From positions 1 through 53,037 of the forward strand of contig CANHXO010000004.1 of the NCBI GenBank assembly GCA_947464595.1: DNA of 53,037 nt. Reading direction: 5' to 3'. Both the position numbers and the translations under genes were made by a program. The first letter of the stretch is position 1, and each line of letters starts with the position of its first letter. This stretch comes from Cytophagaceae bacterium. Its GTDB lineage: Bacteria > Bacteroidota > Bacteroidia > Cytophagales > Spirosomataceae. The notes under the pieces were generated by a model, which saw only the letters and a program-made list of their open reading frames with translations, had not been told where the DNA came from and did not search any database. Positions 18,463 to 27,225 of the stretch are shown here, one piece after another.

Positions 18463-19380
18463 ATGAGTAAACAAGAGTCAAATTTGAAGAAGAGAATTGG
18501 ATTAGGTCGTGGATTAGGGGCATTATTGGAAGATTCTGATAAGGTACAAGGGAAAGGTTTGCACGCCTCTGACTATGCGGGTAGTCTTGATTCGGTTAAT
18601 TTGATGGAAGAAATTGCCTTAGATTGTATTGAGACTAACCCATTCCAACCTCGAGAACATTTCGAAGTAGACGCCTTAAACGATTTAGCGGAATCGATAC
18701 GAGTACAAGGCATCATTCAACCTATTACGGTTCGGAAAATTGCCCCACGAAAATTCCAATTAATTTCAGGAGAAAGAAGATTTCAAGCTTCAAAATTAGC
18801 AGGATTGACTCGCATTCCAGCCTATGTTCGGATGGCAGATGACCAACAAATGATCGAGTTAGCATTAATTGAAAATATACAAAGAGAGAATTTAAATGCC
18901 ATTGAGATTGCCCTTTCTTATAAAAGATTGATGGAGGAGTGTCATTTGAAGCAAGAGGATTTGGGTGCTCGCGTAGGAAAAAATAGGTCTACGGTAACGA
19001 ATTATATTCGTTTACTTAAATTGCCTACACACATTCAAATTGCGATTCGTGATAATAAAATATCGATGGGACATGCTCGCTCTTTGATTTCATTAGAGAA
19101 TGCTGAAATCCAAAATACACTTTTTCTTAAGACGATATCAGAGGAATGGTCTGTTAGGAAATTAGAAGATGCCGTAAGGCAGTCCTCCCATATAGAAGAT
19201 AGTCCTGTAGATAAGATGGAAGTTAAAGTGGACCAACTCCGCACTTGGCAGGCTAATTTATCTACCTTATTTAAGTTGCCGGTCAGTCTTAAGATGAATG
19301 ACGAGGGCAAGGGCGAATTGAAGGTAATGTTTAAGTCAAAAGAGGAACTTGAAAAGTTGATATCTCTCGTTCAAAAGTAA
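18463..19380 (+). CDS. parB: Chromosome-partitioning protein ParB/Spo0J
   Basis: 305 residues. The CTP-binding ParB/Srx domain has NPFQPREHF (59-67) and GERRFQASKLAGL (103-115), followed by a helix-turn-helix (DLGARVGKNRSTVTNYIRLL) for parS binding and a C-terminal dimerisation region. The N-terminus RIGLGRGLGALL is the ParA-stimulating peptide of Spo0J proteins. It lies in the parA operon with 4 bases to the next gene. I did not find a clear parS site in the window. Confidence 0.96.
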   Translation: MSKQESNLKKRIGLGRGLGALLEDSDKVQGKGLHASDYAGSLDSVNLMEEIALDCIETNPFQPREHFEVDALNDLAESIRVQGIIQPITVRKIAPRKFQLISGERRFQASKLAGLTRIPAYVRMADDQQMIELALIENIQRENLNAIEIALSYKRLMEECHLKQEDLGARVGKNRSTVTNYIRLLKLPTHIQIAIRDNKISMGHARSLISLENAEIQNTLFLKTISEEWSVRKLEDAVRQSSHIEDSPVDKMEVKVDQLRTWQANLSTLFKLPVSLKMNDEGKGELKVMFKSKEELEKLISLVQK

Positions 19381-19384
19381 CCTA

Positions 19385-20017
19385 ATGGGTTTTATAAAAC
19401 ATTTTCTGGTCCTATTAATGAGTGTATTTTTTTCGTTCAATATGCTAGGAAATTTAGTGGATACGACTAGTAAAAAAACGGATTCATTGGCCTCAATTTC
19501 AACAAAAAAGGATAAAATAATTCCTAGGGTTAGTACTATACATTCCTTAATGATCCCTGGTTGGGGGCAAATAAATAATCGGCAATATTGGAAATTACCC
19601 CTAGTGGCCGGAGCATTCATTACCTTGGGTTTAATTGCCAATTACAATCACACGCGATATATGAAGTATCGGGATTATTATTATGTTGTTTCTCCACACA
19701 CGGAAGATCCTTCCTATGTACCGCCGTCGACTGTCGCTGTTCCTTATGAAGATGGGGTTGTTCGAGATTTGGATATCAACCAATTAAAGCGCTTGAATGA
19801 CGGATTTAGACGAAATAGGGATTATACGTATATAGGAATAGCCGTGGCATGGGCTTTTAATGTAATTGATGCCAACGTAAGTGCCCATTTGAAGACTTTT
19901 GATGTATCTGATGATATAAGTTTAAAGATTAAACCTAATTTTGAGTTTGATCCTATTTCAAAAGGAATGTTTTCTAGTGTATCTTTGACTTTTAATTTTA
20001 ATAATCGATTGCGATGA
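19385..20017 (+). CDS. DUF5683 domain-containing membrane protein
   Basis: 210 residues with an N-terminal signal/anchor (about 3-20), then the DUF5683 signature region HSLMIPGWGQINNRQYWKLP (58-77), a helix near 80-95 and another near 152-165. The P-G-W/L-G-Q motif is shared with small membrane proteins of the phylum. Function is unknown; an outer-membrane or envelope role is suggested only by the export signal and the beta-rich C-terminus. It occupies its usual place in Bacteroidota between parB and dapB. Its last 4 bases overlap the dapB start (ATGA). Confidence 0.8.
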   Translation: MGFIKHFLVLLMSVFFSFNMLGNLVDTTSKKTDSLASISTKKDKIIPRVSTIHSLMIPGWGQINNRQYWKLPLVAGAFITLGLIANYNHTRYMKYRDYYYVVSPHTEDPSYVPPSTVAVPYEDGVVRDLDINQLKRLNDGFRRNRDYTYIGIAVAWAFNVIDANVSAHLKTFDVSDDISLKIKPNFEFDPISKGMFSSVSLTFNFNNRLR

Positions 20018-20727
20018 GAATAGTTTTAATTGGTTACGGAAAAATGGGGAAGGAAATTGAGCGCATTGCAATAGACCGTGGGCATCAAATTGTTTCAAAA
20101 ATAGATATTGAAAACCCAGATGATTTGGTTTCTTTGACGAATCAAGAAGTTGATGTTGCTATTGAGTTCTCAAATCCAGTTTCTGCATTTTCCAATATCA
20201 TGAAATGTATCGAAAAACAAATCCCAATTGTTTGTGGAACCACCGGTTGGTTAGAGAAAAAAGCTGAAGTGGAAAAAGCGACTAAGACATTTGATTCTAC
20301 TTTTTTTTACGCTTCAAATTATTCGATCGGAGTTAATTTGTTTTTTAAATTGAACCAGCAACTGGCCAAATTAATGCAGCCGCATGTAGGATATGATATT
20401 TATACGAATGAGATTCATCATGTAGAGAAGAAAGATTCACCTAGCGGGACGGCCATCACGATTGCCGAAGGAATAATGAGTCAATATGCCAATAAGAAAA
20501 AATGGGTTAATAATGAAATTCCTGGGGCGGATGAAATAGCGATTTGGTCACAAAGAGAGTCAACAAAACCGGGTACGCATACAGTAAAATACATTTCGAA
20601 GGTAGATCAAATTGAAATTACTCATGAAGCGTTTAGTCGAGAGGGATTTGCCTTTGGCGCGGTGATTGCTGCAGAATGGATTTTGGGTAAAAAAGGTGTT
20701 TTAGGCATGGAAGATTTGTTAAAATAA
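20014..20727 (+). CDS. dapB: 4-hydroxy-tetrahydrodipicolinate reductase
   Basis: NAD(P)H-dependent step of the diaminopimelate/lysine pathway, feeding peptidoglycan. 237 residues: Rossmann loop GYGKMGKEI (7-15), CGTTGW (74-79), the active-site EIHHVEKKDSPSGTA (133-147) with His135/136 and Lys140, and a C-terminal GVLGMEDLL. Slightly shorter than enterobacterial DapB, as usual for this phylum. The start overlaps the DUF5683 stop by 4 bases, indicating translational coupling. Confidence 0.95.
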   Translation: MRIVLIGYGKMGKEIERIAIDRGHQIVSKIDIENPDDLVSLTNQEVDVAIEFSNPVSAFSNIMKCIEKQIPIVCGTTGWLEKKAEVEKATKTFDSTFFYASNYSIGVNLFFKLNQQLAKLMQPHVGYDIYTNEIHHVEKKDSPSGTAITIAEGIMSQYANKKKWVNNEIPGADEIAIWSQRESTKPGTHTVKYISKVDQIEITHEAFSREGFAFGAVIAAEWILGKKGVLGMEDLLK

Positions 20728-20732
20728 TTAGA

Positions 20733-21515
20733 ATGGTGAACCTAGACCAATTAAAATTAGAGTTAAAAGAAAATGGGGTTGTGGTAATTCCAGGTTTTTT
20801 TGAGCGTCAATTAATTGAGGATATTCAATTGGCGGCTAAACATATTTTCCAAATTCAATTTGATCATTTAGGCATTAAAGGAGACTTTTTGGCTCAAATG
20901 ACCCAATTGTTTCAAAATCATTTAGACACTTTTGTCAGTTGTGGAAAATTAATTCAAACAGGATTAGTTGAATTATATCAATTATCTGTTAACCCTGAAT
21001 TAATCGAATTAGTGAAGAATTTAGGCTTATCGAAGCCATTGATGTGTACAAGGCCGATGTTGTTTTTCAACCACCCTGACCTTGCCATGTCTGAACATTT
21101 TTATAAAACTCCATTGCATCAGGACTGGGTTTCTATGTTGGCCTCTCAGGATTCCATCGTAGTGTGGTTCCCTTTGATTGATTTGGAAATTGAACATGGT
21201 CCTGTCATATTTTATCCAGGGTCACATAAATTAGGGCCCCTTACCGATAAGTTAGAAAATGGTTTTGCTGAAGTTCAATTTGACCGGAATGCTTATCCTA
21301 CATTACAACCTGAAGTCAAGATGGGAGACATTGTTATTTTTTCCACTTTACTCGTGCACGAATCAGGTATGATAACCAATAATCAAATTAGATGGTCTTC
21401 TCATTTACGTTATACAAATATGGCTGATGCTGATTTCATCGAAAGAGGTTTCCCATCCCCTTACATTAATAAACCATCACAAGAGTTAATCGATAAGTAT
21501 TTACACAAAAAATAA
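20733..21515 (+). CDS. Phytanoyl-CoA dioxygenase (PhyH)-family Fe(II)/2-oxoglutarate oxygenase
   Basis: 260 residues of a double-stranded beta-helix oxygenase. The iron triad is visible as HQD (His129, Asp131) and distal His209 in LLVHESG; Arg220 or Arg226 would bind 2-oxoglutarate. The core also shows PVIFYPGSHKLGPL (157-170), a common PhyH motif. The substrate is unknown: relatives hydroxylate fatty acyls, amino acids and ectoine. It sits 5 bases after dapB and 4 bases before lepB, so it is co-transcribed with housekeeping genes although it has no obvious link to them. Confidence 0.85.
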   Translation: MVNLDQLKLELKENGVVVIPGFFERQLIEDIQLAAKHIFQIQFDHLGIKGDFLAQMTQLFQNHLDTFVSCGKLIQTGLVELYQLSVNPELIELVKNLGLSKPLMCTRPMLFFNHPDLAMSEHFYKTPLHQDWVSMLASQDSIVVWFPLIDLEIEHGPVIFYPGSHKLGPLTDKLENGFAEVQFDRNAYPTLQPEVKMGDIVIFSTLLVHESGMITNNQIRWSSHLRYTNMADADFIERGFPSPYINKPSQELIDKYLHKK

Positions 21516-21519
21516 TTTT

Positions 21520-22665
21520 ATGAATTCCAAAGACGCAAAAAAACCAACACAAAAATCAGCTTTTAGAGAATGGTTGGATTCCGTTTTATTTGCAGTAGTT
21601 GCGGCTACCCTCATACGCTTTTTTCTATTTGAGGCATATACCATTCCTACGCCATCCATGGAGAGTTCTTTGATGGTCGGTGATTTCTTGTTTGTTAGTA
21701 AAATGCATTATGGGGTTCGTACTCCAAAAACCCCGTTGCAGCTACCTTTAACGCATCAAAAAATTTGGTTCACAAATATTCCATCTTATTTACGTTGGCT
21801 GAATTTGCCTACTTTCCGTTTGCCAGGCTTTACTGATGTTAAAAAAGGAGATGCGGTCGTTTTTAATGCACCTAATTGGGAAGAAGATGGAGATGCACCT
21901 TTGGATTTACGAACATTTTACGTAAAACGGTGTGTTGCGACCCCAGGTGATGTGATAGAAGTTCGTGACCAACAGGTTTATATTAACAATAAGGCCTTAG
22001 AAAATCCTGAAAGAATGCAACATCCTGTTTTTATGAAGACGAAGGAAACATTGGAAGAAGGATTTTTTGACCAATTTGGTATTCGAAATTCTCCAGATGC
22101 TAGTTTTGATTCAGCTGATTGGCTACCTCTTGCCGACTCATTAAATCAATTAGTGGGGTATAAATTAAATACATCAACCCTTAAAATTTCCGAAATTTCT
22201 AAAGCATCAACTAAATCGACCTTTGATTATGATTCCTTCAAGGATGTTAAAGGACAGGCTTTTGAGGCTATTTTTCCACATGATACGACCTTGTTTAAAT
22301 GGAATAGAGATTGGTTCGGACCTTTGCAAATTCCTGCCCAAGGATGGACAGTTAAGTTGGATGCAAAAAATGTCAAATTATACCAGGAAGCTATTCAAAA
22401 ATATGAAGGGAACGAGGGCATTACTGTGAATGGAGATAAAATTATGCAGAATGGAAAAGTGTTAACTAGCTATACTTTTAAGCAAGATTATTATTTTATG
22501 ATGGGGGATAACCGTCACAATTCAGCTGATTCTAGGTTTTGGGGATTTGTACCCGCAGATCATATTGTCGGAAAGGCCGTTTTTGTTTGGATGTCTTTAG
22601 ATCCTAATAAAGGTCTTTTCTCCGGTAAAATTCGCTGGAGTCGCATCTTCCGATTTGTTGACTAA
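21520..22665 (+). CDS. lepB: Signal peptidase I
   Basis: Membrane serine protease that removes Sec and Tat signal peptides. 381 residues: one N-terminal membrane helix (about 20-38), catalytic Ser46 in PTPSMESSLMVGD, general-base Lys136 in TFYVKRCVATPGD, and the C-terminal GDNRHNSADSRFWGFV box. A large insertion of roughly 130 residues between the lysine box and the GDNR box (about 150-310) is typical of Bacteroidota forms. Last gene of the parA operon. Its stop codon overlaps that of the convergent methyltransferase gene (CTAA). Confidence 0.96.
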   Translation: MNSKDAKKPTQKSAFREWLDSVLFAVVAATLIRFFLFEAYTIPTPSMESSLMVGDFLFVSKMHYGVRTPKTPLQLPLTHQKIWFTNIPSYLRWLNLPTFRLPGFTDVKKGDAVVFNAPNWEEDGDAPLDLRTFYVKRCVATPGDVIEVRDQQVYINNKALENPERMQHPVFMKTKETLEEGFFDQFGIRNSPDASFDSADWLPLADSLNQLVGYKLNTSTLKISEISKASTKSTFDYDSFKDVKGQAFEAIFPHDTTLFKWNRDWFGPLQIPAQGWTVKLDAKNVKLYQEAIQKYEGNEGITVNGDKIMQNGKVLTSYTFKQDYYFMMGDNRHNSADSRFWGFVPADHIVGKAVFVWMSLDPNKGLFSGKIRWSRIFRFVD

Positions 22666-23843
22666 ATAACTCTTAATACAAACCCTTTTAAGTAATTGCT
22701 TTCTGGGTGAAATAAATTGATGGGATGGTCAGGAGCCTGAGTCATTTGATGAATAACTTGGATTTCTCTACCCGTTTCTATTCCTGCCGCAACTAGCATA
22801 TTATAAAATAAATCTCTTGTGATTACTTGAGAACAAGAATAGGTAAATATAAGTCCATTCTTTTTGATTTTTTTAATGGCTAAATAATTGATTTTTTGAT
22901 ATCCTTGAAGGGCTTTGTGTTTACTGCTGATTGATTTAGCAAAGGCCGGTGGATCTAAAATAATGATATCAAATTCGTCTTCGCAATTCTTTAAATAGGG
23001 TAGGGTTTCACCTACGATAGACTCATGCTTTTTATCGGAGAATTCATTTAAGGTTAAATTAATTTTGACCAAATCAATGGCTTTGGCAGATGTGTCTAAC
23101 GACACCACTCTTTTAGCACCTTGTTTGAGGGCATACATCGAAAACCCTCCCGAATAGCAAAATGTATTTAAGATAGACTTTCCCTTTGAGTATAATGATA
23201 GCAATTCCCTGTTATCGCGTTGGTCAATAAAGAAGCCAGTTTTTTGACCAGTAACCCAATTTACTGAAAACTTTATCCCATTTTCTGTAATTTCATAAGG
23301 TGTATCTGCTTTTCCCTCTAAATAATCATTGTTGCAGTTTTGTGCATACTCAGGGGGCAAGGTTTCTTTACTTTTATCATAAATTGCTTTGATCTTTTTA
23401 CCAAAAACGTGCTTCAAAGCATTAACAACTTCCATGCGGTCTAAATGCATCCCAATCGTATGTGCTTGAAATACAAAAACACCGTTGTAATGGTCGATCA
23501 CTAAACCAGGACATCCGTCTCCTTCGCCATGGATTAATCGGTATGCGTTGGTATTTGCAAGAGGTAGTTTTTGCCTTAAATCATAGGCATTTTTAATTCG
23601 TTGGATCCAGAATTCTTCTTTTGAAGAGATTTTTTGAAAAGATACAATTTTGACCGAAATACTTCCATGGTGAAAATGACCTGTACCCAAGAATTCATCT
23701 CTCGAACTGATCACATTTACCCAATCTCCATCTTTTAGATGATTGCTTTGTTTTAAGATCGCTCCTGAAAAAATCCATGGATGAAATCTTTTTACAGGAG
23801 AATCTTTACCTGGTTTAAGCTGAACAAATTTTGGGTCTTCCAT
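22662..23843 (-). CDS. rlmI: Class I SAM-dependent rRNA methyltransferase, RlmI-like
   Basis: 393 residues from the ATG at 23843. An N-terminal PUA-like domain (KPGKDSPVKRFHPWIFSGAI, about 8-27) precedes a Rossmann methyltransferase with the SAM motif NTFCYSGGFSMYALKQG and the catalytic ILDPPAFAKS motif, then a cysteine in TYSCSQ. This is the layout of RlmI, which makes m5C1962 in 23S rRNA; the exact target is inferred. The frame is open 25 codons further upstream, but that would run 56 bases into the preceding gene, whose stop is at 23863; the ATG at 23843 leaves 19 bases between them and begins the PUA domain normally. Confidence 0.86.
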   Translation of the reverse strand: MEDPKFVQLKPGKDSPVKRFHPWIFSGAILKQSNHLKDGDWVNVISSRDEFLGTGHFHHGSISVKIVSFQKISSKEEFWIQRIKNAYDLRQKLPLANTNAYRLIHGEGDGCPGLVIDHYNGVFVFQAHTIGMHLDRMEVVNALKHVFGKKIKAIYDKSKETLPPEYAQNCNNDYLEGKADTPYEITENGIKFSVNWVTGQKTGFFIDQRDNRELLSLYSKGKSILNTFCYSGGFSMYALKQGAKRVVSLDTSAKAIDLVKINLTLNEFSDKKHESIVGETLPYLKNCEDEFDIIILDPPAFAKSISSKHKALQGYQKINYLAIKKIKKNGLIFTYSCSQVITRDLFYNMLVAAGIETGREIQVIHQMTQAPDHPINLFHPESNYLKGFVLRVI

Positions 23844-23862
23844 CGTGCAAAATTGCAAAATT

Positions 23863-24768
23863 TTATTTAAAAAAGGGTTGGCCTGCTTCAATCCATGCTG
23901 AATACCAAATATCTCCAATATGTTTATACGCGCTTTGAAACCTGGCTTCTATCTGATGGTCAAGGACTTGATGGTATTTTTTACTGTATACTATACTGTA
24001 ATTCTTTTGTAAAACACTCCCTTTTTTTTCGAAGGTATATTTCTTCGATTTCCTAAATGTGGCATTTAATTTGGCCTCTTTTTCAATTAAAATTTTTACT
24101 TGAGCGTGTGATTCCATTAACCAATCCCATATTGAATGCGTTAGATTTGGGAGGAAGCATGCTGGGCCAACCCAATCTTCTAATTCCTCATGTAGTAATT
24201 CAGGAATTCGAGATTCCCAAAATGCATGCAAGCCAGTTTGTCCTGTTTTTTGCCCATCATAATTGGACGTTGTGTGCAATGGAACATGTAAATCTCCGAC
24301 GTAATGACCCATTTCCGCAGATAATTTAATGATCTTTAACGTATCCCGACGAATAAATGCATATTTTAATTGTTGGTATAATATAGGAATGTGCCAAGGG
24401 ACAATCCCATGATTAATTAAACTGTCAGGACTAATTTTTTTTATAATTTCTTCCCACTGGGTATATTTTATCTCTGAAATGATATATCGATCTAAATCTA
24501 TATAGTGTCTAGAGGCCTCATTATCCATGATGTATCTTCGTTGGTCAGGTAATACGGACAAATCTTCTATTTCCTTTTGATGTCTTTTATAAAATGGAAT
24601 CAATTCAACGGGCAAGGTATAAATAGCCAATCTATTTATTTTTTTATGCGCAAAAAAGCCCCAGGATTTACATAATTCTGCTGAGTATCCATTTAAATGC
24701 ATAGCCAACATAAATATAATAAGAATATAAAAGCTTTTTTTGCCGATGATGTTGTGTTTTAAAATCAT
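23863..24768 (-). CDS. Zinc-dependent phospholipase C / S1-P1 nuclease-like protein
   Basis: 301 residues. Signal peptide about 10-30 (ending NGYSAE), then WGFFAHKKINRLA with Trp36 and His41, RHYIDLD (87-93), and HYVGDLHVPLHTT (155-167), followed by His181 and Glu185 in HAFWESR. These are the ordered zinc ligands of the trinuclear-zinc phospholipase C/P1 nuclease fold. Substrate, phospholipid or nucleic acid, cannot be told. The N-terminal tryptophan that is the mature first residue in classical enzymes is here a few residues after the likely cleavage point, which leaves first-residue zinc ligation uncertain. Confidence 0.8.
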   Translation of the reverse strand: MILKHNIIGKKSFYILIIFMLAMHLNGYSAELCKSWGFFAHKKINRLAIYTLPVELIPFYKRHQKEIEDLSVLPDQRRYIMDNEASRHYIDLDRYIISEIKYTQWEEIIKKISPDSLINHGIVPWHIPILYQQLKYAFIRRDTLKIIKLSAEMGHYVGDLHVPLHTTSNYDGQKTGQTGLHAFWESRIPELLHEELEDWVGPACFLPNLTHSIWDWLMESHAQVKILIEKEAKLNATFRKSKKYTFEKKGSVLQKNYSIVYSKKYHQVLDHQIEARFQSAYKHIGDIWYSAWIEAGQPFFK

Positions 24769-24782
24769 TTTGTTTAATTTTG
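24752..24782 (+). promoter_or_regulatory. Bacteroidota-type promoter for rpsT
   Basis: TTG (24752-24754), a 20-base spacer, and TAATTTTG (24775-24782) fully match the Bacteroidota consensus. Transcription would start near 24789, about 32 bases before the rpsT ATG. The promoter overlaps the 5' end of the divergent phospholipase-like gene. Confidence 0.65.
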
Positions 24783-24820
24783 CATTTCAATTTTATTAGA
24801 AGAAGAAGATTATTTAAACA

Positions 24821-25078
24821 ATGGCAAATCATAAATCAGCATTAAAGCGTATTAGAGCAAATGAATCAAAGCGTTTGCGTAACCGTTATCAACATAAGTC
24901 AACTCGTACGATGATTAAAAATCTTCGTTCTGCGACGGATAAATCTATTGTGGTTGATTTATATAAAAAGGTTTCATCTGCATTGGATAAATTGGCAAAG
25001 AAAAATATTATTCACAAGAATAAAGCAGCAAATCAAAAATCTAAATTAGCTAAGTTGGCCAATAAATTAGCCGCATAG
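24821..25078 (+). CDS. rpsT: 30S ribosomal protein S20
   Basis: 85-residue, lysine/arginine-rich, all-helical protein that binds 16S rRNA early in 30S assembly. The N-terminus MANHKSALKRIRANESKRLR is diagnostic for S20, and the length is normal. It has its own consensus promoter and is followed by a strong terminator, so it is a single-gene unit. Confidence 0.97.
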   Translation: MANHKSALKRIRANESKRLRNRYQHKSTRTMIKNLRSATDKSIVVDLYKKVSSALDKLAKKNIIHKNKAANQKSKLAKLANKLAA

Positions 25079-25101
25079 TTTTAGATTATCAGTATAGTGA
25101 T

Positions 25102-25124
25102 AAACCCCGCAAATGCGGGGTTTT
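25102..25124 (+). terminator. Intrinsic terminator of rpsT
   Basis: Stem AAACCCCGC (25102-25110) / GCGGGGTTT (25115-25123) with loop AAAT, followed by a T-rich tail. It is the most GC-rich hairpin in the window. Confidence 0.88.
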
Positions 25125-25161
25125 CTTGTTTATAAGGTTTACCTTCCCTAAAAATAGTCAA

Positions 25162-25863
25162 ATGAATGGAGTACTTAGGGGTGGAAAAATCAAAGAAATC
25201 CGATTGGAGGAGAGGCCTCGAGAGTTAATGGAATTAAAAGGGAAGGATACGCTTCGGATTGAGGAAATACTTTCTTTATTAATCGGCACCGGGATTCCTA
25301 ATAAATCCGCTTTGGATCTTTCAAAGGATATTCTAAATTCTATACAAGGCGATCTAAATGAGTTGGGTCGCTTTAATCAATTTGACTTTATGAAATTCAA
25401 GGGAATTGGCAAAGCTAAATCAGCAGTATTAGTTGCCGCGCTTGAATTAGGTCGTCGCCGAGCTGTTTTTGAAACATCTCATCAGATCGATACCATATTA
25501 GCTTCCAAAGATGCCTATCATTTGTTGAAACCTCATTTGGGTGATTTAAGGCATGAGGAGTTTTGGGTTATTCACCTAAATCGTGCTTCCCGGTTAATTA
25601 AACTTGAAAAATTTAGTGTAGGAGGCGTGTCTGGTACATCCGTGGATATCAAGTTATTGTTTAAATCTGCTTTAGAGCAAACGTCATCTGCAATAATTTT
25701 AGCACACAATCACCCTTCAGGTCAATTAAAACCCAGTCAAGCGGATAAGCAATTAACGCATAAAATAATTGAGGCTGCTAGCTTATTTGAAATACAAATC
25801 TCGGATCACTTAATTGTGTCTTCCAAAACCTATTTCAGCTTTGCAGATGAAGGAATTCTATAA
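25162..25863 (+). CDS. radC: RadC-family JAMM/MPN+ protein
   Basis: 233 residues from the ATG at 25162. An N-terminal helix-hairpin-helix-like region (FMKFKGIGKAKSAVL) is followed by the RadC JAMM metalloprotease-type domain with HNHPSGQLKPSQAD (His182, His184, Asp195), the family signature. Despite its name, a DNA-repair role for RadC is not established; the domain suggests a metal-dependent hydrolase. A TTG-initiated extension from 25126 is possible, but it abuts the rpsT terminator and adds 12 atypical residues, so the ATG is preferred. Confidence 0.9.
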   Translation: MNGVLRGGKIKEIRLEERPRELMELKGKDTLRIEEILSLLIGTGIPNKSALDLSKDILNSIQGDLNELGRFNQFDFMKFKGIGKAKSAVLVAALELGRRRAVFETSHQIDTILASKDAYHLLKPHLGDLRHEEFWVIHLNRASRLIKLEKFSVGGVSGTSVDIKLLFKSALEQTSSAIILAHNHPSGQLKPSQADKQLTHKIIEAASLFEIQISDHLIVSSKTYFSFADEGIL

Positions 25864-25867
25864 TGAT

Positions 25868-25966
25868 TTATTTACCTCTTTCTTTGTAAATCTTTTGAAG
25901 TTTGGCTCCTACTACAATAGAAACTGCAAATAAAATGATGAAAAAGGCGGCTCCTGAATATCCCAT
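25868..25966 (-). CDS. Putative 32-residue single-span membrane peptide
   Basis: A short frame encoding MGYSGAAFFIILFAVSIVVG followed by AKLQKIYKERGK: a hydrophobic helix (about 5-20) and a positively charged tail, the layout of a small inner-membrane protein with its tail in the cytoplasm. A TAATTTTG -7 box (25992-25985) lies 18 bases upstream on the same strand, which supports expression. I do not recognise the family. It sits between the stop of radC (opposite strand) and the stop of hisB (same strand). Its small size means chance cannot be excluded. Confidence 0.5.
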   Translation of the reverse strand: MGYSGAAFFIILFAVSIVVGAKLQKIYKERGK

Positions 25967-25984
25967 GTGATGTTAAATTTTGCT

Positions 25985-25992
25985 CAAAATTA
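25985..25992 (-). promoter_or_regulatory. -7 box upstream of the small membrane peptide
   Basis: TAATTTTG on the minus strand is a full TAnnTTTG match, placed so that transcription would begin about 12 bases before the 32-codon frame. There is no clear -33 TTG at the normal distance. Confidence 0.4.
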
Positions 25993-26001
25993 TGAAATTA
26001 T

Positions 26002-27114
26002 TTATAGTAATCCTTTAGTACTCGGCAAAGAATTTAAATTATTGATGTCTCTTTTAACTGCTAATTGAATTGATTTTGCAAATGCCTTAAAAATTGACTC
26101 GATTTTATGATGCTCATTCTCTCCATCTGCCTGAATATTTAAATTGCATTTGGCACCATCTGAAAAGGATTTAAAGAAGTGGCTGAACATTTCTGTTGGC
26201 ATTTCTCCAATCTTTTCTCTTTTAAATTCTGCCTTCCAAACCAGCCAGTTTCGACCAGAAAAATCTAAGGCTACTTGGGCTAAACAATCATCCATGGGCA
26301 ATAAAAATCCGTAGCGCGCTATGCCTTTCTTTTCACCTAAAGCCAAAGCAAATGCTTCCCCTAGTGCAATTCCAGTATCTTCGATGGTATGATGTTCGTC
26401 GATATGTAAATCGCCTTTGACTTGTATAGCGAGATCAAGATTACCATGTTTTGCAATTTGATCTAACATGTGATCAAAAAATCCTAATCCAGTTTGATTG
26501 CTTGCATGGCCTTTCCCATCTAAGTTTAAGTCAATGGAAATTTTAGTCTCATGCGTATTTCTAGTGTGATGAACCTGGCGCTGGGGCAATTTCAAAAATG
26601 CGTAAATGTCATTCCAATGTGAGGTTTGCAGCGCAGTAATTGATTTCAATTCAGTAGGAACCTCTAGGTCACCGATCAAAATTGCTCTTGAACCCAGGTT
26701 TTTTGCTAGCTGAATGTCCGTGATTCGGTCACCAATGACAATTGAATTTTTTAAATCATAATCGCCCGATAAGTAATCTCCCAATAATCCCAAACCGGGT
26801 TTTCTGGTCGGTAGGTTATCTTTTGCGAAAGATTTATCAATTAAAATATTGGAAAATACGATTCCTTCTGAGGATAAAATATCCAACATTTTATTTTGGG
26901 CTGGCCAAAATGTGTCTTCAGGAAATGATGAGGTACCTAGCCCATCTTGGTTAGTAACCATGACTAATTCAAAGTCTAATTCTTCATGGATCTTCTTTAA
27001 ATTCGATATAACATAGGGCAGAAAAGACAATTTTTCATAACTGTCAACTTGCAGGTCTGGTTGGGGCTCAATAATTAAAGTGCCATCCCGGTCTATGAAT
27101 AATACTTTCTTCAT
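26002..27114 (-). CDS. hisB: Bifunctional histidinol-phosphatase / imidazoleglycerol-phosphate dehydratase
   Basis: Two fused enzymes of histidine synthesis in 370 residues. Residues about 1-165 form a HAD phosphatase with nucleophile Asp8 and Asp10 in FIDRDGTL. Residues about 175-370 form IGP dehydratase with [16 protein letters not shown] and [16 protein letters not shown], which hold the manganese-binding His and Glu residues. The fusion is known in enterobacteria and Bacteroidota. No other his gene is present in the window, so this copy lies apart from any histidine operon visible here. Confidence 0.95.
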   Translation of the reverse strand: MKKVLFIDRDGTLIIEPQPDLQVDSYEKLSFLPYVISNLKKIHEELDFELVMVTNQDGLGTSSFPEDTFWPAQNKMLDILSSEGIVFSNILIDKSFAKDNLPTRKPGLGLLGDYLSGDYDLKNSIVIGDRITDIQLAKNLGSRAILIGDLEVPTELKSITALQTSHWNDIYAFLKLPQRQVHHTRNTHETKISIDLNLDGKGHASNQTGLGFFDHMLDQIAKHGNLDLAIQVKGDLHIDEHHTIEDTGIALGEAFALALGEKKGIARYGFLLPMDDCLAQVALDFSGRNWLVWKAEFKREKIGEMPTEMFSHFFKSFSDGAKCNLNIQADGENEHHKIESIFKAFAKSIQLAVKRDINNLNSLPSTKGLL

Positions 27115-27200
27115 ATTACAAAGGTAATGAATGTAAAGTTTACAGCGAATAAAAGAAAAAAATATGCGTAAAATAATTCTTATATGTGCTCGAGTACTTG

Positions 27201-27208
27201 TAATTTTG
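27201..27208 (+). promoter_or_regulatory. -7 box that fixes the start of the DUF937-like gene
   Basis: TAATTTTG matches TAnnTTTG. Transcription would start near 27214, so the upstream in-frame ATG at 27184 could not be in the message, whereas the ATG at 27226 would have a leader of about 12 bases. Confidence 0.45.
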
Positions 27209-27225
27209 TATTTGAAATAAAAACT

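Noticed and set aside
17522-19400. parS centromere near parAB
   Set aside because: I searched by eye for a TGTTTCACGTGAAACA-like palindrome and saw only partial matches elsewhere, such as around 3375 and 4582.
23844-23918. Longer N-terminus of the RlmI-like protein
   Set aside because: It would overlap the preceding phospholipase-like gene by 56 bases and adds residues outside the PUA domain.
25126-25161. TTG-initiated extension of RadC
   Set aside because: It begins within 3 bases of the rpsT terminator and adds no recognisable RadC residues.
27184-27225. Upstream start for the DUF937-like gene
   Set aside because: A TAnnTTTG promoter box at 27201-27208 would start transcription downstream of this ATG, and the added residues look unlike a protein start.
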